Source of the DNA: JAUVPB01 sp965223695
Lineage (GTDB): Bacteria; Actinomycetota; Thermoleophilia; Gaiellales; Gaiellaceae
Assembly (NCBI GenBank): GCA_965223695.1
Contig: CBDCXJ010000034.1
Coordinates: 116,806 to 180,805, forward strand
Length of the DNA stretch: 64,000 nt
Reading direction: 5' to 3'
Part shown: positions 44,058-52,883 of the stretch, piece by piece
Layout: every line of letters starts with the position of its first letter
Position numbering within the stretch: position 1 is the stretch's first letter
The notes under the pieces: generated by a model
Told to the model about the DNA's origin: nothing
What the model saw: only the letters and a program-made list of their open reading frames with translations
Databases searched by the model: none
Position numbers and translations under genes: made by a program

Positions 44058-44939
44058 TCAGACCGCGAAGAACTCGAGCAGGGCAGTGGTGAGCTCGGCC
44101 GGGCGCTCCTCGGCAATGAAGTGCCCGCAATCGAGTGGAATGCCCTGAACGTCGTCCGCCCACGCGCGCCACGGCTCGACGAGATCGGCCGAGCGCCAGC
44201 GAGTTCCCCACGCCACGAGCAGCGGGCAGGCGAACCGGCGTCCGGCGTCGGCGCGCTCGGCCTCGGCGTCAATCGAGACAAGCGCGCGAAGATCGTCACA
44301 GGTCGCGCGGATCATCTCCGGATCGCTGAAGCAGCGCTCGTACTCGGCGAGCGCTCTCGGATCGAAGAAGTCGTCGACGCCGCCACTCCAGGCGCGCAGA
44401 TGCCAGCGCAGGAAGAACGTCGGGTCAGCCTCGATCAGACGCTCGGGTAGCGGGTGCGGCTGCGCCAGGAAGAACCAGTGGTAGTTGTCGCCGGCCGTCC
44501 GGGCGTTGACGGCGTCGAGAGCCGACGCCATCGGACCGATGTCGAGCAGCGCGAGCTTCTCGACGCGGTCGGGATGATCGAGCGCCAGCCTGTGGGCGAC
44601 CCGCCCGCCGCGGTCGTGGCCGACCAGGTAGAAGCGCTCGAACCCGAGCGCGCGCATCACCTCGACCTGATCGAGCGCCATGATGCTCTTGGCGTAGTTG
44701 CGGAAGCCTGGTCCGGCAGGCGGTTTCGCGCTGTCGCCGTGGCCACGCAGATCGGCGCATACGACGGTGAAGTGCTCGGTCAGCTTGGGCGCGATTTGGT
44801 GCCACTGCACGTGCGTCTCTGGAAACCCGTGCAGTAGCAGCACGGCAGGGCCCTGCCCGCCGCGGCGCAGGTGGATGACGGCACCACTCGTCGCGATCTC
44901 GGCCTCTTCGAACCCGGGAAAGAGCTCGCTCTGGCTCAC
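44058..44939 (-). CDS. Alpha/beta hydrolase, haloacetate dehalogenase-like
   Basis: The 293-residue protein from GTG 44939 opens with ELFPGFEEAEIATSGAVIHL, as fluoroacetate dehalogenases do. It has the oxyanion motif LLHGFPETHVQWH, nucleophile Asp in VGHDRGGRVAHRLALDHP (near residue 108), the His-Trp pair in NYHWFFLAQPHPLPE (near 153) that holds the halide in fluoroacetate dehalogenase, and the catalytic His in CGHFIAEERP near 276. Epoxide hydrolase activity is the alternative. The HW pair and the context of the motifs favour dehalogenase. Confidence 0.78.
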   Translation of the reverse strand: MSQSELFPGFEEAEIATSGAVIHLRRGGQGPAVLLLHGFPETHVQWHQIAPKLTEHFTVVCADLRGHGDSAKPPAGPGFRNYAKSIMALDQVEVMRALGFERFYLVGHDRGGRVAHRLALDHPDRVEKLALLDIGPMASALDAVNARTAGDNYHWFFLAQPHPLPERLIEADPTFFLRWHLRAWSGGVDDFFDPRALAEYERCFSDPEMIRATCDDLRALVSIDAEAERADAGRRFACPLLVAWGTRWRSADLVEPWRAWADDVQGIPLDCGHFIAEERPAELTTALLEFFAV

Positions 44940-45060
44940 GCGGCGGAGGCTAACCGAGCTGGCCCCACCCTCACTTGCGTCCTGCAACTCACTATGGTAA
45001 GTTGCGATTCGCAAGCACTACGCCAACGACCGTCGATCAGCTCAAGAGGAGGCCACCGCG

Positions 45061-45277
45061 ATGGCGACCACGCTCTACTACTCCCCTCAACCGTCGCGTG
45101 CGGCGCGCGCTCGCTGGGCCTTCGTCGAAGCTGGGGAGTTCGAACCGACCGTCCTGGACCTGGCCAAGGGTGAGTCGCAGACTCGATCGCATCGAAGCCC
45201 GCCCGGCGTTCGTCGAGGTCTACGGCGGCAAGATCGAGGTCATGCCCGACCGCCACGCGACCGCGGCCGTCGCCTAG
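45061..45277 (+). pseudogene. Glutathione S-transferase remnant with internal deletion
   Basis: After a strong GAGGAGG site, ATG 45061 starts a GST N-terminal strand-helix (TTLYYSPQPSRAARARWAFV; VLDLAKGE). Directly afterwards, in another frame, comes a GST-like C-terminal end (RLDRIEARPAFVEVYGG) to the stop at 45277. About 150 residues between them are missing. The gene is a deletion product, not a small functional protein. Confidence 0.7.
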
Positions 45278-45746
45278 CTCGGCACGAGTCGAGGACAAGT
45301 GTCGAGAACATGCCGATCACGCGAACTTTGCTGCTTTCGATGCCAAGCTCGCCGAGAATGAGCTCGCGCTCGTACTGCGTCAGGGCGACGACCACCTCGG
45401 CGCTGTCCAGGAGCTCGCGGCGCATGCGGCCAGACAGCAGCAGTCCCGGGATCCGAGCCGCCGCTCGGAGGGCGAGTCTCTCCCAGCGTGTGCTGATCGA
45501 GATCACCGGGGTGACGACGAGCGGCACGCGGCGCCGGTACCAGCTGCGGACCCTTTGCCAGTTGTCCGGCTCGCTCCCGAAGGCGTGCACGAGATCGAAG
45601 ACGGTGTCAGGCGCGGCAGCTTCGACGCGGGCGACGGCGTGGCCAAGACGCTCGAGCTCGCGGTGCGTGTCCTCGATCTGCATCTCGAGCCCACCGCCGC
45701 CCAGAACGGTCGGTATGCCGCCCATCAAGCCGATGCGGAGAGCCAC
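45240..45746 (-). pseudogene. GT4 glycosyltransferase, N-terminal part only
   Basis: From GTG 45746 the frame reads ALRIGLMGGIPTVLGGGGLE, the Gly-rich start of a GT4 (GT-B fold) enzyme, through VFDLVHAFGSEPDNWQRVRS and VVVALTQYERELILGELGIE to KVRVIGMFST. At this point a GT4 would continue with NGVD and the nucleotide-sugar domain; here the frame runs into unrelated DNA and the GST remnant. Only about 150 of roughly 370 residues remain. Confidence 0.75.
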
Positions 45747-45805
45747 GCGATCGATGCTAGTCAAGGCGCGCGACCCACCCACGTCCTCGCGCCGAAGAAC
45801 CCGCG

Positions 45806-47344
45806 TTGCTCCGCGATACTCTTCGACTCTTGGCCGCGACTTCGCGCGAGGGACCCCCAACGCGGACGCTGCTTGCGGCGGCGCTCATCGGCACCGGCGG
45901 CACCCTGGTCACCGTTGCCTTCGGACTCGTACGGGCGAAGGTACTCGCCGTTGAGCTCGATCCGGGTGGGCTCGGCCTCTACGGCCAGATATTCACCTTG
46001 CTCACGATCATGAGCGCGGTGACCGGTCTCGGCCTCGGCCTCGGGACGACGAAGTTCGTGGCCGCCGCCCGCGCACGCGACGATCGATCGCAGCTCGCGC
46101 TTGCCCTGAACGTGTCCCTCGGCATTCCGGCGGTGATTGCGCTCGTCGGAGCGCTCGCCATCGCCGCCGCCTCGACGGGGCTCGCACCCCTGCTCCTCGA
46201 CGACGACCGCGTGATTCTCATCCTCGTCGCCGCCGCCGCCGTCCCGTTCGTCGCCATGCAGGGACCGTTGATCCACGCCCTCCAGGGCTTTCGCGACGTG
46301 AAGGGAGCGCAGCTCGCGAGCGTCGTCTTCGCGACAGTTCTGACGGTGGCCACGGCCATTGGGGCGGTTGTCGGAGGACTCGACGGGGCCGTCGTCGCAT
46401 TCCTCGCTGCCGCTGTCGTGTACACCGGCGTCCTGCTCTGGCGGCTGCGGCAGACGGTCGCGCTGTACGCCATCTCGCTCAGACCGCTGCAGGGCATCTC
46501 GAAAGCGGCGATCACAAACCCGGCGATGCGCGGCATGTTGGCGATCGGCTTCGCGTCGCTCTTCGTCAGCGTCGTCGTTGGACTCGGACAGATCGTCGTG
46601 CGCACCTTGCTGCTGAAGACGTTCGACGATGCGGCAGCCGGCATCTACCAGGCCCTCACAATGCTCTCGACGCAGTTCATCGGTGTCATCGTGGTGGCTG
46701 TCGCCTTCTTCAGCTTCACAACGGTGAGCGAGGCCGAGGCGATTGACGATCGCTCCGAGGCCGCTCGTCGGACGGACGACGCCGTCCGGCTGGGTCTCTT
46801 GCTCACGGTTCCGCTCGTCACACTTGTCGCACTCCTGCGGGATGAGCTGGTGCCGCTCCTCCTCAGCTCGGCGTTCGAGCCGATGGTGCGAGAGCTCCCG
46901 CTCGCTCTCACTAGCGACCTGCTCCGCGTGGTTGCCTGGATCGCCGGCGCGTCGCTGATTCCGCTCGGGCTCACACGGCGATGGGTCGCCATCTCCCTCG
47001 GGCAGTTCTTCGTCTTCGTCGGACTGAGCGTGTGGCTCGTTCCCGACCATGGCGTGCGCGGCACGATGATTGCGACGGTGGCCATGTGGGCCGTCGCGGC
47101 GGTCGCGACGGTGCTCGTTCTGGCCCGCGCCGATGCCCTCTCGCCGAGCCGGCGAACCGTCGCGCTCCTCGCGCTCCTCCCGGGCGTCGTTGCGCTGCTC
47201 TTCCTTGGCCCTCCAGGCGTCGGGCTGGCAGTCGCGATTGCGCTCGCCGTGGGCGTCGTCCTTCTGGTCGTGGGCACAGATCGGGAAGAGCGAATCGCCC
47301 TACTGAACACCGTGCGCCGGTACCTCTCACGAGGTGCCCACTAA
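45806..47344 (+). CDS. Polysaccharide flippase (Wzx-like, MOP superfamily)
   Basis: This 512-residue membrane protein has 14 predicted helices. It starts with the flippase-type TLLAAALIGTGGTLVTVAFG and LDPGGLGLYGQIFTLLTIMS, and has LQGFRDVKGAQLASVVFATV in the middle. Such proteins flip lipid-linked oligosaccharide units across the membrane. Its neighbours are glycan genes on the minus strand, consistent with capsule or exopolysaccharide assembly. TTG 45806 is the start by open frame; a start slightly downstream is possible. Confidence 0.85.
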   Translation: MLRDTLRLLAATSREGPPTRTLLAAALIGTGGTLVTVAFGLVRAKVLAVELDPGGLGLYGQIFTLLTIMSAVTGLGLGLGTTKFVAAARARDDRSQLALALNVSLGIPAVIALVGALAIAAASTGLAPLLLDDDRVILILVAAAAVPFVAMQGPLIHALQGFRDVKGAQLASVVFATVLTVATAIGAVVGGLDGAVVAFLAAAVVYTGVLLWRLRQTVALYAISLRPLQGISKAAITNPAMRGMLAIGFASLFVSVVVGLGQIVVRTLLLKTFDDAAAGIYQALTMLSTQFIGVIVVAVAFFSFTTVSEAEAIDDRSEAARRTDDAVRLGLLLTVPLVTLVALLRDELVPLLLSSAFEPMVRELPLALTSDLLRVVAWIAGASLIPLGLTRRWVAISLGQFFVFVGLSVWLVPDHGVRGTMIATVAMWAVAAVATVLVLARADALSPSRRTVALLALLPGVVALLFLGPPGVGLAVAIALAVGVVLLVVGTDREERIALLNTVRRYLSRGAH

Positions 47345-47348
47345 CCGT

Positions 47349-48110
47349 CTACGACCCGGTCGGCTTGTGGAAGTGGAACATTCCACATGCGTAGCGCGAG
47401 GCGCTGAGCTCGGCAAGCTCGCGGTGTCGTTCGAAACGGCCAGCATCGTCCACGCCGGCGAACTCGACGAGCGACAGGCCGCCGAACAGCTCGACCACGG
47501 TGGCCGGGTCATGGATGCGATGTGCGTTGAACTCGACGCGTGATCGCCCAACCGGAAGCGCAACGAGGAGCTGTCCTCCAGGCGCGAGGACGCGCGCGAG
47601 CTCAGCGGCCGCGCGGACGGTGCCGCGCGGCTCGAGATCGTCTCCGTAGCGTCCCAGGCCAATGTGCTCGGCCACATGGAGGCAGGAGAGCGAGTCGATC
47701 TCGTCGTTCTCGAAGGGCAGCGCGAGGATGCTGCCCTTGACGCAGGTGAGCCGCTCGATGCTGGCTTCGAGCGGGCGCAGATCGACGAAGACGACATCGG
47801 TGAGCGCCGTCAAGAAACCCGCGAGGTCGACGCGGGAGCCGACGTCGACGTGACGCTCGGGCCCGCGCTCGGCGATGCGGTTCGCCGCCCATGTGTCCTG
47901 GAAGAAGTAGTGCGCGTCGTAGGGCGAGCTCGGCAGGCGATCCCAGAGCTGGGGGTACTCGTCGCGCCAGCGAAGCGTCTCGGCTCCCGGCATGCGCCGG
48001 TAGCGCCTGCGGTCGAGCAGGTGGCGGGCATAGGCTCCGGGCGCTCTCAGAACGCGTCCCGGGGCCAGGACGGGGCCAACGAGCCTGGAAATCCGCGGCG
48101 GGCCGTTCAC
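47349..48110 (-). CDS. DUF268/SAM-methyltransferase-like protein
   Basis: The 253-residue protein has GPERHVDVGSRVDLAGFLTA (a methyltransferase motif I-like turn), VVFVDLRPLEASIERLTCVK, LPFENDEIDSLSCLHVAEHI and LARVLAPGGQLLVALPVGRS. This fits the DUF268 group found in sugar biosynthesis clusters, which resembles class I methyltransferases. The usual acidic/glycine loop is partly altered (DVGSR). The last residues (ASRYACGMFHFHKP) are typical of DUF268. Start overlaps the CgeB-like gene (4 bases). Confidence 0.8.
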   Translation of the reverse strand: MNGPPRISRLVGPVLAPGRVLRAPGAYARHLLDRRRYRRMPGAETLRWRDEYPQLWDRLPSSPYDAHYFFQDTWAANRIAERGPERHVDVGSRVDLAGFLTALTDVVFVDLRPLEASIERLTCVKGSILALPFENDEIDSLSCLHVAEHIGLGRYGDDLEPRGTVRAAAELARVLAPGGQLLVALPVGRSRVEFNAHRIHDPATVVELFGGLSLVEFAGVDDAGRFERHRELAELSASRYACGMFHFHKPTGS

Positions 48111-49112
48111 GACAAGCCTGCCCTCGCGAAGATGTCGGCGAAGCGGTGGTTGTAGGTGTGCTCGCTCAGGACGCGTTCGTAGCCGGCGCGGGCAACGGCG
48201 GAGCGCTCGCTCTCGTTGTCAAGCCAGTAGCTGACCTGCTCAACAAGATCGTCGGCTTGCTTGTAGACGCCGATCTCTTTGCCCGGCTCGAAATACCGCT
48301 CGAGATACGGGACGTCATCGGTGAGCAGAAAGCCGCCGCAACCTGGCACCTCGAACGTTCGACCCTTGATCTGGCTACGCCGCGGCGCTCGGCTGCGGGG
48401 CGCTCTGCCCAGGAGCGCCATCACGCGATGCGCAAGTCCCGCTGGAGGGGTCGAGCTGTTCGAGAGGTTCAGGTTTACGCGACTCGTTGAGAAGATCTCG
48501 ACCATCGCGTCGTGGCTGATGCGACCGCCGGGCCAGCCGCGGCCCCAGCAATGCGTCTCGATACCGGCTTGCGAGAGTTGCCTGATCGATTCGCGACGGC
48601 TTCCGTGTGGCTGCCCGACAAAGGTCACGTCGCGCGAGATCTCGGCGCCCGTCGGCTTGTATGTGTGCGTGTTGCAGGCCCACTGGGAGAGGATGACGCC
48701 TCGGTGACCCAGGGCCTGGTATCGAGCAACGGCGTCGTGGTCGGTGGTGACGACCCAGTCGAGCGCCGGGGCGTAGTGTCGTGAGAAGTCATCGAAGCGC
48801 CAGTGGTCATCTGCGAACCAGTTGATCGTCGTAGTACGAGCCGTAGTTCGCACCGCTTCGATTGTGCGCGGCTTGATCTCCTTCTCGAAGAGGAAGAAAA
48901 AGGCGACGTCCGGACGCACGCCTGCTGCCGTCTCGATCAACTCCTTGTTCATCGCGCGACGTCCGAGCGCGGTCTCGCGTCGCTTGAAGTCGTAGGCCAC
49001 GACTTCGTGGCCCATCGCGTCGAGCGCGCTTCTGAAGGTCATCTCTTCGAAGCTGGGGCCCGAGCTCCGGGCGGCCGTAGTCGTCAGCCATTGCAACGTA
49101 GAGAACTCGCAT
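48107..49112 (-). pseudogene. CgeB-like glycosyltransferase with N-terminal frameshift
   Basis: From ATG 49112 the first frame reads RVLYVAMADDYGRPELGP, then an extra base in the G4 run at 49055-49058 shifts it. The second frame continues SFEEMTFRSALDAMGHEVVA and is open to 48107. It contains VRPDVAFFFLFEKEIKPRTI, TINWFADDHWRFDDFSRHYA and the C-terminal GT-B part GRTFEVPGCGGFLLTDDVPY and YFEPGKEIGVYKQADDLVEQ. This is the CgeB/Glyco_trans_1_2 family. The damage affects only the first 18 residues, so a single-base error is possible. Confidence 0.8.
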
Positions 49113-49136
49113 CTCTAGATCGCGCGCATGCTCGAG

Positions 49137-49936
49137 TCAGGAGTCGGCGCGGATCGAGGAACGTGGCGTCGCGAGGAAGTTGGTTGTCGTGAAGATCTCG
49201 CTCGTTTCGCGGTACGGGCCGATCGGATAGACGCCGTCGCCCAGAACGCGGTGAAGCTCGTATCGTGGCTCGAGCAGCTCATAGAAGTCGCGCAGAAACG
49301 TCCTCGAGTCGATGTTCGTACCGCCGAATTCGAACTGCACGAGGCCGACACGCTCCTCGGCTAGCAGCCGTTCCGCGCCACGCAGCACGTGTAGCTCATG
49401 CCCCTCGGCATCGACCTTGAGGAGATCGACATGGCTGATTTGATGAACGGCCGCATAGTCGTCGGCCGTTGTGACCACGACGTCCTCGGTCTTGGCAACC
49501 GAGATCTCGAGGTGATCGAGCTGGCGTTCGTAGAGCGAACCAAGTGGTGAGCCGGGGCGGTCGCCGAACATCGGCAGGTCCCGGGGGCGTCACTGAGTCC
49601 CATGTTGACCAGCACCGCGGCGGGTTCGCTGCCGATGCGTACCTCGAGTTCGCGGAAAGCGCGTCTCGACGGCTCGAAACAATGAACTCGAGCGGCGCCC
49701 CCCAGGGTTGTCAAGGCTGCTACCGCGTAGTCGCCGCGGTTGGCCCCGACGTCGAAGACGGTGATGTCCCGATCCGCTCGTGCGCTATCCCGAAGCTGCT
49801 CGAGGACGCGTCGCTCTCCGCTCTCGGCGACATGGCTGCCCGCGCCGACGCTCATGCCACGGAGCGAGAGAAGGTGGATGTAGCTCCAGAATCCCTGTGC
49901 GCGTGTGGCGCCCATTATGAGGTTGCGGCCGAACAT
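49137..49936 (-). pseudogene. FkbM-family methyltransferase with frameshift
   Basis: The first frame has the SAM site ITVFDVGANRGDYAVAALTT and RVHCFEPSRRAFRELEVRIG, then NMGLSDAPG. One base is missing in the CCC run at 49580-49582. The second frame continues LPMFGDRPGSPLGSLYERQL, then DDYAAVHQISHVDLLKVDAE and GHELHVLRGAERLLAEERVG, the FkbM core. Repaired length is about 266 residues. FkbM enzymes O-methylate sugars. It fits the polysaccharide cluster. Confidence 0.85.
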
Positions 49937-49945
49937 TGATAGTCG

Positions 49946-50854
49946 TCAGCGATCCGCCGGCCTGAGGCGATCGGCCACCGTTGCGGCCCCTGGAATCGAC
50001 AATGCCACGCCGAGCACAGCTGCAGAGAGATTCCAGCGCTGACGCAACGAGGCTCGGTACGCGGCCCGAGCTTCACGGGCGTTGCCGAGCCCCAGCGCAC
50101 ATCTGGCCATCACCCGCAAATCGCGTGCGATCACCGCTCGTGCCTCGCGGCGATCGGCCAGCAGCGCAGCGTGATCGCTGTGGATCCGGTGGTTCATCCG
50201 CGACGTTGTGAGTGCCTGGAGAGACAGGTTGCCACTGTGCTTGCGCAGCTTTGTCATCAGGCGGTCGTCGTAGTAAAAAACGGCGCTGCCACGAAGCGCA
50301 CGGAGCCAGAAGTCGTAGTCCTCGCCGACGACCAGATCCTCGCGGAAGCCTCCGAGTGCTTGATGGAGATCTCGTCGCACGACGGCCGTCGGAGCGGCGA
50401 AGCAGTTGCTCGCATAGAGCACCGGCAAGAGCTCGTCTGGGTCGAGCAGGCCGGACTGGGGTGGTCCCGGCAGATCGCCTTCGACGGTACCGAAATCGCG
50501 CGCCTTGCCGAACAGGAGATCGATCGAGGGGTGTGTAGTCAGCGTGGCGTGTTGCCACTCGAGCTTGTGCCGTTCCCAGACGTCGTCGGCCGGGCATTTG
50601 GCGACGAACTGACTCGTGGCTTCTTCGAACCCGCGGTTCCAGGCCGCGGCGGCCCCGCCATTCTCCTGTTGAACAAGCCGGAGCGGAGCGTCACGTCTGG
50701 TGACGATGTCGGCCGTGTCGTCGGTGGAGCCGTCATCGACGACTATCACCTCGTCCGCCGCCAGGGTTTGGCGCAGCACAGAGTCCAGGGTCTCGTCGAT
50801 CCAGGCGGCCGCGTTGTAGGCCGGTATAACGACGCTGATGCTGGGTGCGCTCAC
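49946..50854 (-). CDS. GT2-family glycosyltransferase
   Basis: The 302-residue protein has a GT-A fold: SVVIPAYNAAAWIDETLDSV, DEVIVVDDGSTDDTADIV, ENGGAAAAWNRGFEEATSQF, then the metal site region KCPADDVWERHKLEWQ and the acceptor-side motif VVGEDYDFWLRAL with the catalytic ED. It has no membrane helix of note apart from a weak one near the C terminus. It transfers a sugar in surface glycan synthesis; donor unknown. First gene of the minus-strand glycan operon. Confidence 0.92.
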   Translation of the reverse strand: MSAPSISVVIPAYNAAAWIDETLDSVLRQTLAADEVIVVDDGSTDDTADIVTRRDAPLRLVQQENGGAAAAWNRGFEEATSQFVAKCPADDVWERHKLEWQHATLTTHPSIDLLFGKARDFGTVEGDLPGPPQSGLLDPDELLPVLYASNCFAAPTAVVRRDLHQALGGFREDLVVGEDYDFWLRALRGSAVFYYDDRLMTKLRKHSGNLSLQALTTSRMNHRIHSDHAALLADRREARAVIARDLRVMARCALGLGNAREARAAYRASLRQRWNLSAAVLGVALSIPGAATVADRLRPADR

Positions 50855-50990
50855 GAGGCCAGCATAGGCATCCGAGCTCCTGGCGCCGCGGCGCCCCTGC
50901 GCTCTCGACGAGCGGCCGGATCAGGGCGGTAGAACGCGGCCGGCGCTCGTTCTAAAGAAGCCGTCGATTGGCGCCGAGTAGTCTGGAGAC

Positions 50991-51977
50991 GTGCCGGCCG
51001 AGCGAGCCTTGATAACCGGTGCCCGCGGCCAGGATGGCCAGTATTTGGCCGAGCTGTTGCGCTCGCGGGGTGCAGCTGTCACTGGCATCGATAGGGCAGA
51101 GCGCCTTGCCGGATCCGCGCTCCCGGCAAGCCTCGAGGGCGTGACGCTCGCGAGCATCGATCTCACCGATTCGGCCGCCGTACGCGGTCTGGTTGCTGAC
51201 CTGAGGCCGAGCGTCGTCTTTCACCTGGCGTCGATGTCTTTCGTGCCGGCCTCCTGGGACGATCCGGTTGGGACGTCGGCGTTCACGGTCGCGAGCGCCG
51301 TTCAATTGCTCGACGCCATCCGCCACGTCGATCCCGAGATCCGTTACGTCGGCGCTGCCTCGGCGGAGATCTTCGGGCAACCTGCCGACTCACCGCAAGA
51401 CGAGGACACGCCAGTTCGCCCGACGACTCCCTACGGCGCCGCGAAGGCACATGCCCATTTCCTCACCCAGATGTATCGAGCCCACTATGGACTGCACTGC
51501 TCGTCGGCGATTCTCTACAACCACGAATCCCCGAGGCGGCCGCCCGAGTTCTTGCCGCGCAAGGTCTCGAGGGCGGCGGCCGCGATCAAGCTTGGGCTGC
51601 AGGACGAGCTGGTGCTCGGCAACCTCGAGGCGAGGCGGGACTGGTCATTCGCGGGCGACGTCGTGCGCGCCTTGCAGCTGATGACGGTAGCTGACGAGCC
51701 GGGCGACTACGTCGTTGCGACCGGGCAGACGCACTCGGTCCTCGACCTCGTCCGCCTCGCGTTCGCCCATGTCGGCCTCGACAACGAGGACTATGTGCGC
51801 ACTGATCCGAGCCTTCTACGTGGCGCCGGCGACGCCAGTTTGCTCGTCGGCGACGCGACGCGCGCCCGCGCGTCGCTGGGCTGGGAGCCCGAAGTCGACT
51901 TCGCTAGCCTCGTTGCGATGATGGTCGACGCCGACGTGCAAGAGTTCTCGGCGTCTCAGGAGGCCGCGGCGCGATAG
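50991..51977 (+). CDS. GDP-mannose 4,6-dehydratase-like enzyme
   Basis: This 328-residue extended SDR has the nucleotide motif LITGARGQDGQYLAELL, typical of Gmd (TGxxGQDG), a Ser/Thr active site at GAASAEIFGQ, YGAAK (YxxxK) near residue 147 and ILYNHESPRRPPEFLPRKVS, the Gmd-family NHESPRRG-type motif. In Gmd the first step converts GDP-mannose to GDP-4-keto-6-deoxymannose, a precursor of fucose, rhamnose and perosamine sugars. A related 4-reductase is the alternative. GTG 50991 start. Divergent from GT2. Confidence 0.85.
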   Translation: MPAERALITGARGQDGQYLAELLRSRGAAVTGIDRAERLAGSALPASLEGVTLASIDLTDSAAVRGLVADLRPSVVFHLASMSFVPASWDDPVGTSAFTVASAVQLLDAIRHVDPEIRYVGAASAEIFGQPADSPQDEDTPVRPTTPYGAAKAHAHFLTQMYRAHYGLHCSSAILYNHESPRRPPEFLPRKVSRAAAAIKLGLQDELVLGNLEARRDWSFAGDVVRALQLMTVADEPGDYVVATGQTHSVLDLVRLAFAHVGLDNEDYVRTDPSLLRGAGDASLLVGDATRARASLGWEPEVDFASLVAMMVDADVQEFSASQEAAAR

Positions 51978-52001
51978 CGTCAACGGAGAGCGCGCCCGAC
52001 C

Positions 52002-52260
52002 CTAGCCAGGGTCGTCGTCGCCGCTCGCGGCCGAGGCGCCGAGCTCAGCGTAGAGTCGCTCGTGCTCGGCTGCGCAGCGCCTCCAGCTGAACTCGCGTGC
52101 GCGCTCGAGCCCTCGCTCGCGGTACTCGGAGGGGTCGCTCAAGACCGCGTCGATCGCACGGGCGATGTCGTCCGGTTGATGCGGGTCGAAGAGGCACGCG
52201 GCGTCGCCGCAGATCTCCGGGAGCGCCGCCGCCCAAATTGCAGAGTCGTCACCAACGACC
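52002..52260 (-). pseudogene. GT4 glycosyltransferase, C-terminal end only
   Basis: A minus-strand frame ending at TAG 52002 reads QVVGDDSAIWAAALPEICGD, ACLFDPHQPDDIARAIDAVL and REFSWRRCAAEHERLYAELG, the C terminus of a GT4 enzyme. Upstream (above 52260) the frame closes and unrelated DNA begins, marking the boundary of the accessory island. The remnant is not the missing half of the 45240 gene in a simple way, because strand order is wrong for that. Confidence 0.7.
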
Positions 52261-52463
52261 TGAAGGGGAACTTGCTGGCTATCTCATCTACAGTCGCCCG
52301 GGTGCTCTCCGGGTCGCCGATGGGAGTCGTGGCGCCAAGGTACCTGAGCACGCAGGCTAGGTGTAGCAGGACGAGGTAGACAGAGAGCAGACACGACCAG
52401 CCCAGCACCGCCTGAGCAGCCAAGAATCAAACCGACGAGCCACACCACCCCTCGAGACTTGAC

Positions 52464-52526
52464 TCACCCGGGTTGGGCGGGCTGATAGCCCAGGGGTTGG
52501 GGGCTCGGATCCTGCCCGGCTATTCG
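52464..52526 (+). repeat. Degenerate tRNA-Met-like fragment 1
   Basis: From CACCCGGG to CTGCCCGG the sequence follows the 3' two thirds of tRNA-Met but with many changes: the anticodon arm reads GGGCTGATAGCCC and the T arm GGGGGCTCGGATCC. The D arm and 5' acceptor strand are missing. It is homologous to three other fragments in the island (59078, 60301, 61796). Confidence 0.5.
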
Positions 52527-52620
52527 GGGGGGTCTGCAAGCGCGGGGTGCCGGAGAAGGGTAGTGGGTCAATTTCGGTTCTTGACGGCCTCTAGGAGGGT
52601 TTGGCGAAACGAAGGAGCGC

Positions 52621-52649
52621 GGGGTATCCCCGCCGAAGGGGGATACCCC
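52621..52649 (+). promoter_or_regulatory. Perfect hairpin between ribosome site and start codon
   Basis: An 11-bp perfect inverted repeat (GGGGTATCCCC at 52621-52631, its complement at 52639-52649) with a 7-base loop ends exactly one base before the ATG at 52650. An AAGGAG sequence lies before the hairpin (52612-52617). Folding in RNA would bring the AAGGAG close to the ATG or hide the start. Confidence 0.6.
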
Positions 52650-52883
52650 ATGCGTTCACTCGCACGAGACGATCTTGGCTTGGTGTACTGCGACGATGAG
52701 TGGGCACCGCACGGTCTTATGTGCGCAGAGTGCCCCCACGTCTTCCAAGACAGAGAGCGCTTTAGCACGCGCCTGTACGCCTTCTCCGACGATACTCCGA
52801 TGTGTCTCGTGGTCTGTCTCGCGTGCGCTACCGGCGGACGGACTCGTGATAACGAACAGGGGCCGCCGGAACTACCTGCCTAA
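52650..52883 (+). CDS. Small Cys-containing hypothetical protein
   Basis: This 77-residue ORF reads MRSLARDDLGLVYCDDEWAP, then HGLMCAECPHVFQDRERF and MCLVVCLACATGG. Four Cys in CxxC-type pairs suggest a zinc ribbon. Composition differs from the chromosome core. The 3' end overlaps the end of the convergent DUF1508 gene by 56 bases. It follows a striking hairpin. Family unknown. Confidence 0.5.
   Translation: MRSLARDDLGLVYCDDEWAPHGLMCAECPHVFQDRERFSTRLYAFSDDTPMCLVVCLACATGGRTRDNEQGPPELPA

Larger units (their letters stand above)
52261..52649. other. Island edge without a clear gene
   Basis: No convincing gene is present. A minus-strand fragment around 52250-52420 reads CVLRYLGATTPIGDPESTRA, which looks like part of a protein but has no defined ends. 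The stretch also holds a tRNA-like fragment (52464-52526) and a copy of the short CTAGGAGGG repeat at 52590. Confidence 0.5.

Noticed and set aside
52045..52236. Minus-strand ORF of 63 residues
   Set aside because: It is a shadow of the GT4 C-terminal frame, which carries the family motifs in the adjacent frame.
45240..52260. One GT4 gene split by insertion into the stubs at 45240 and 52002
   Set aside because: Both stubs are on the minus strand, and the C-terminal piece lies upstream of the N-terminal piece, the wrong order for a simple split.
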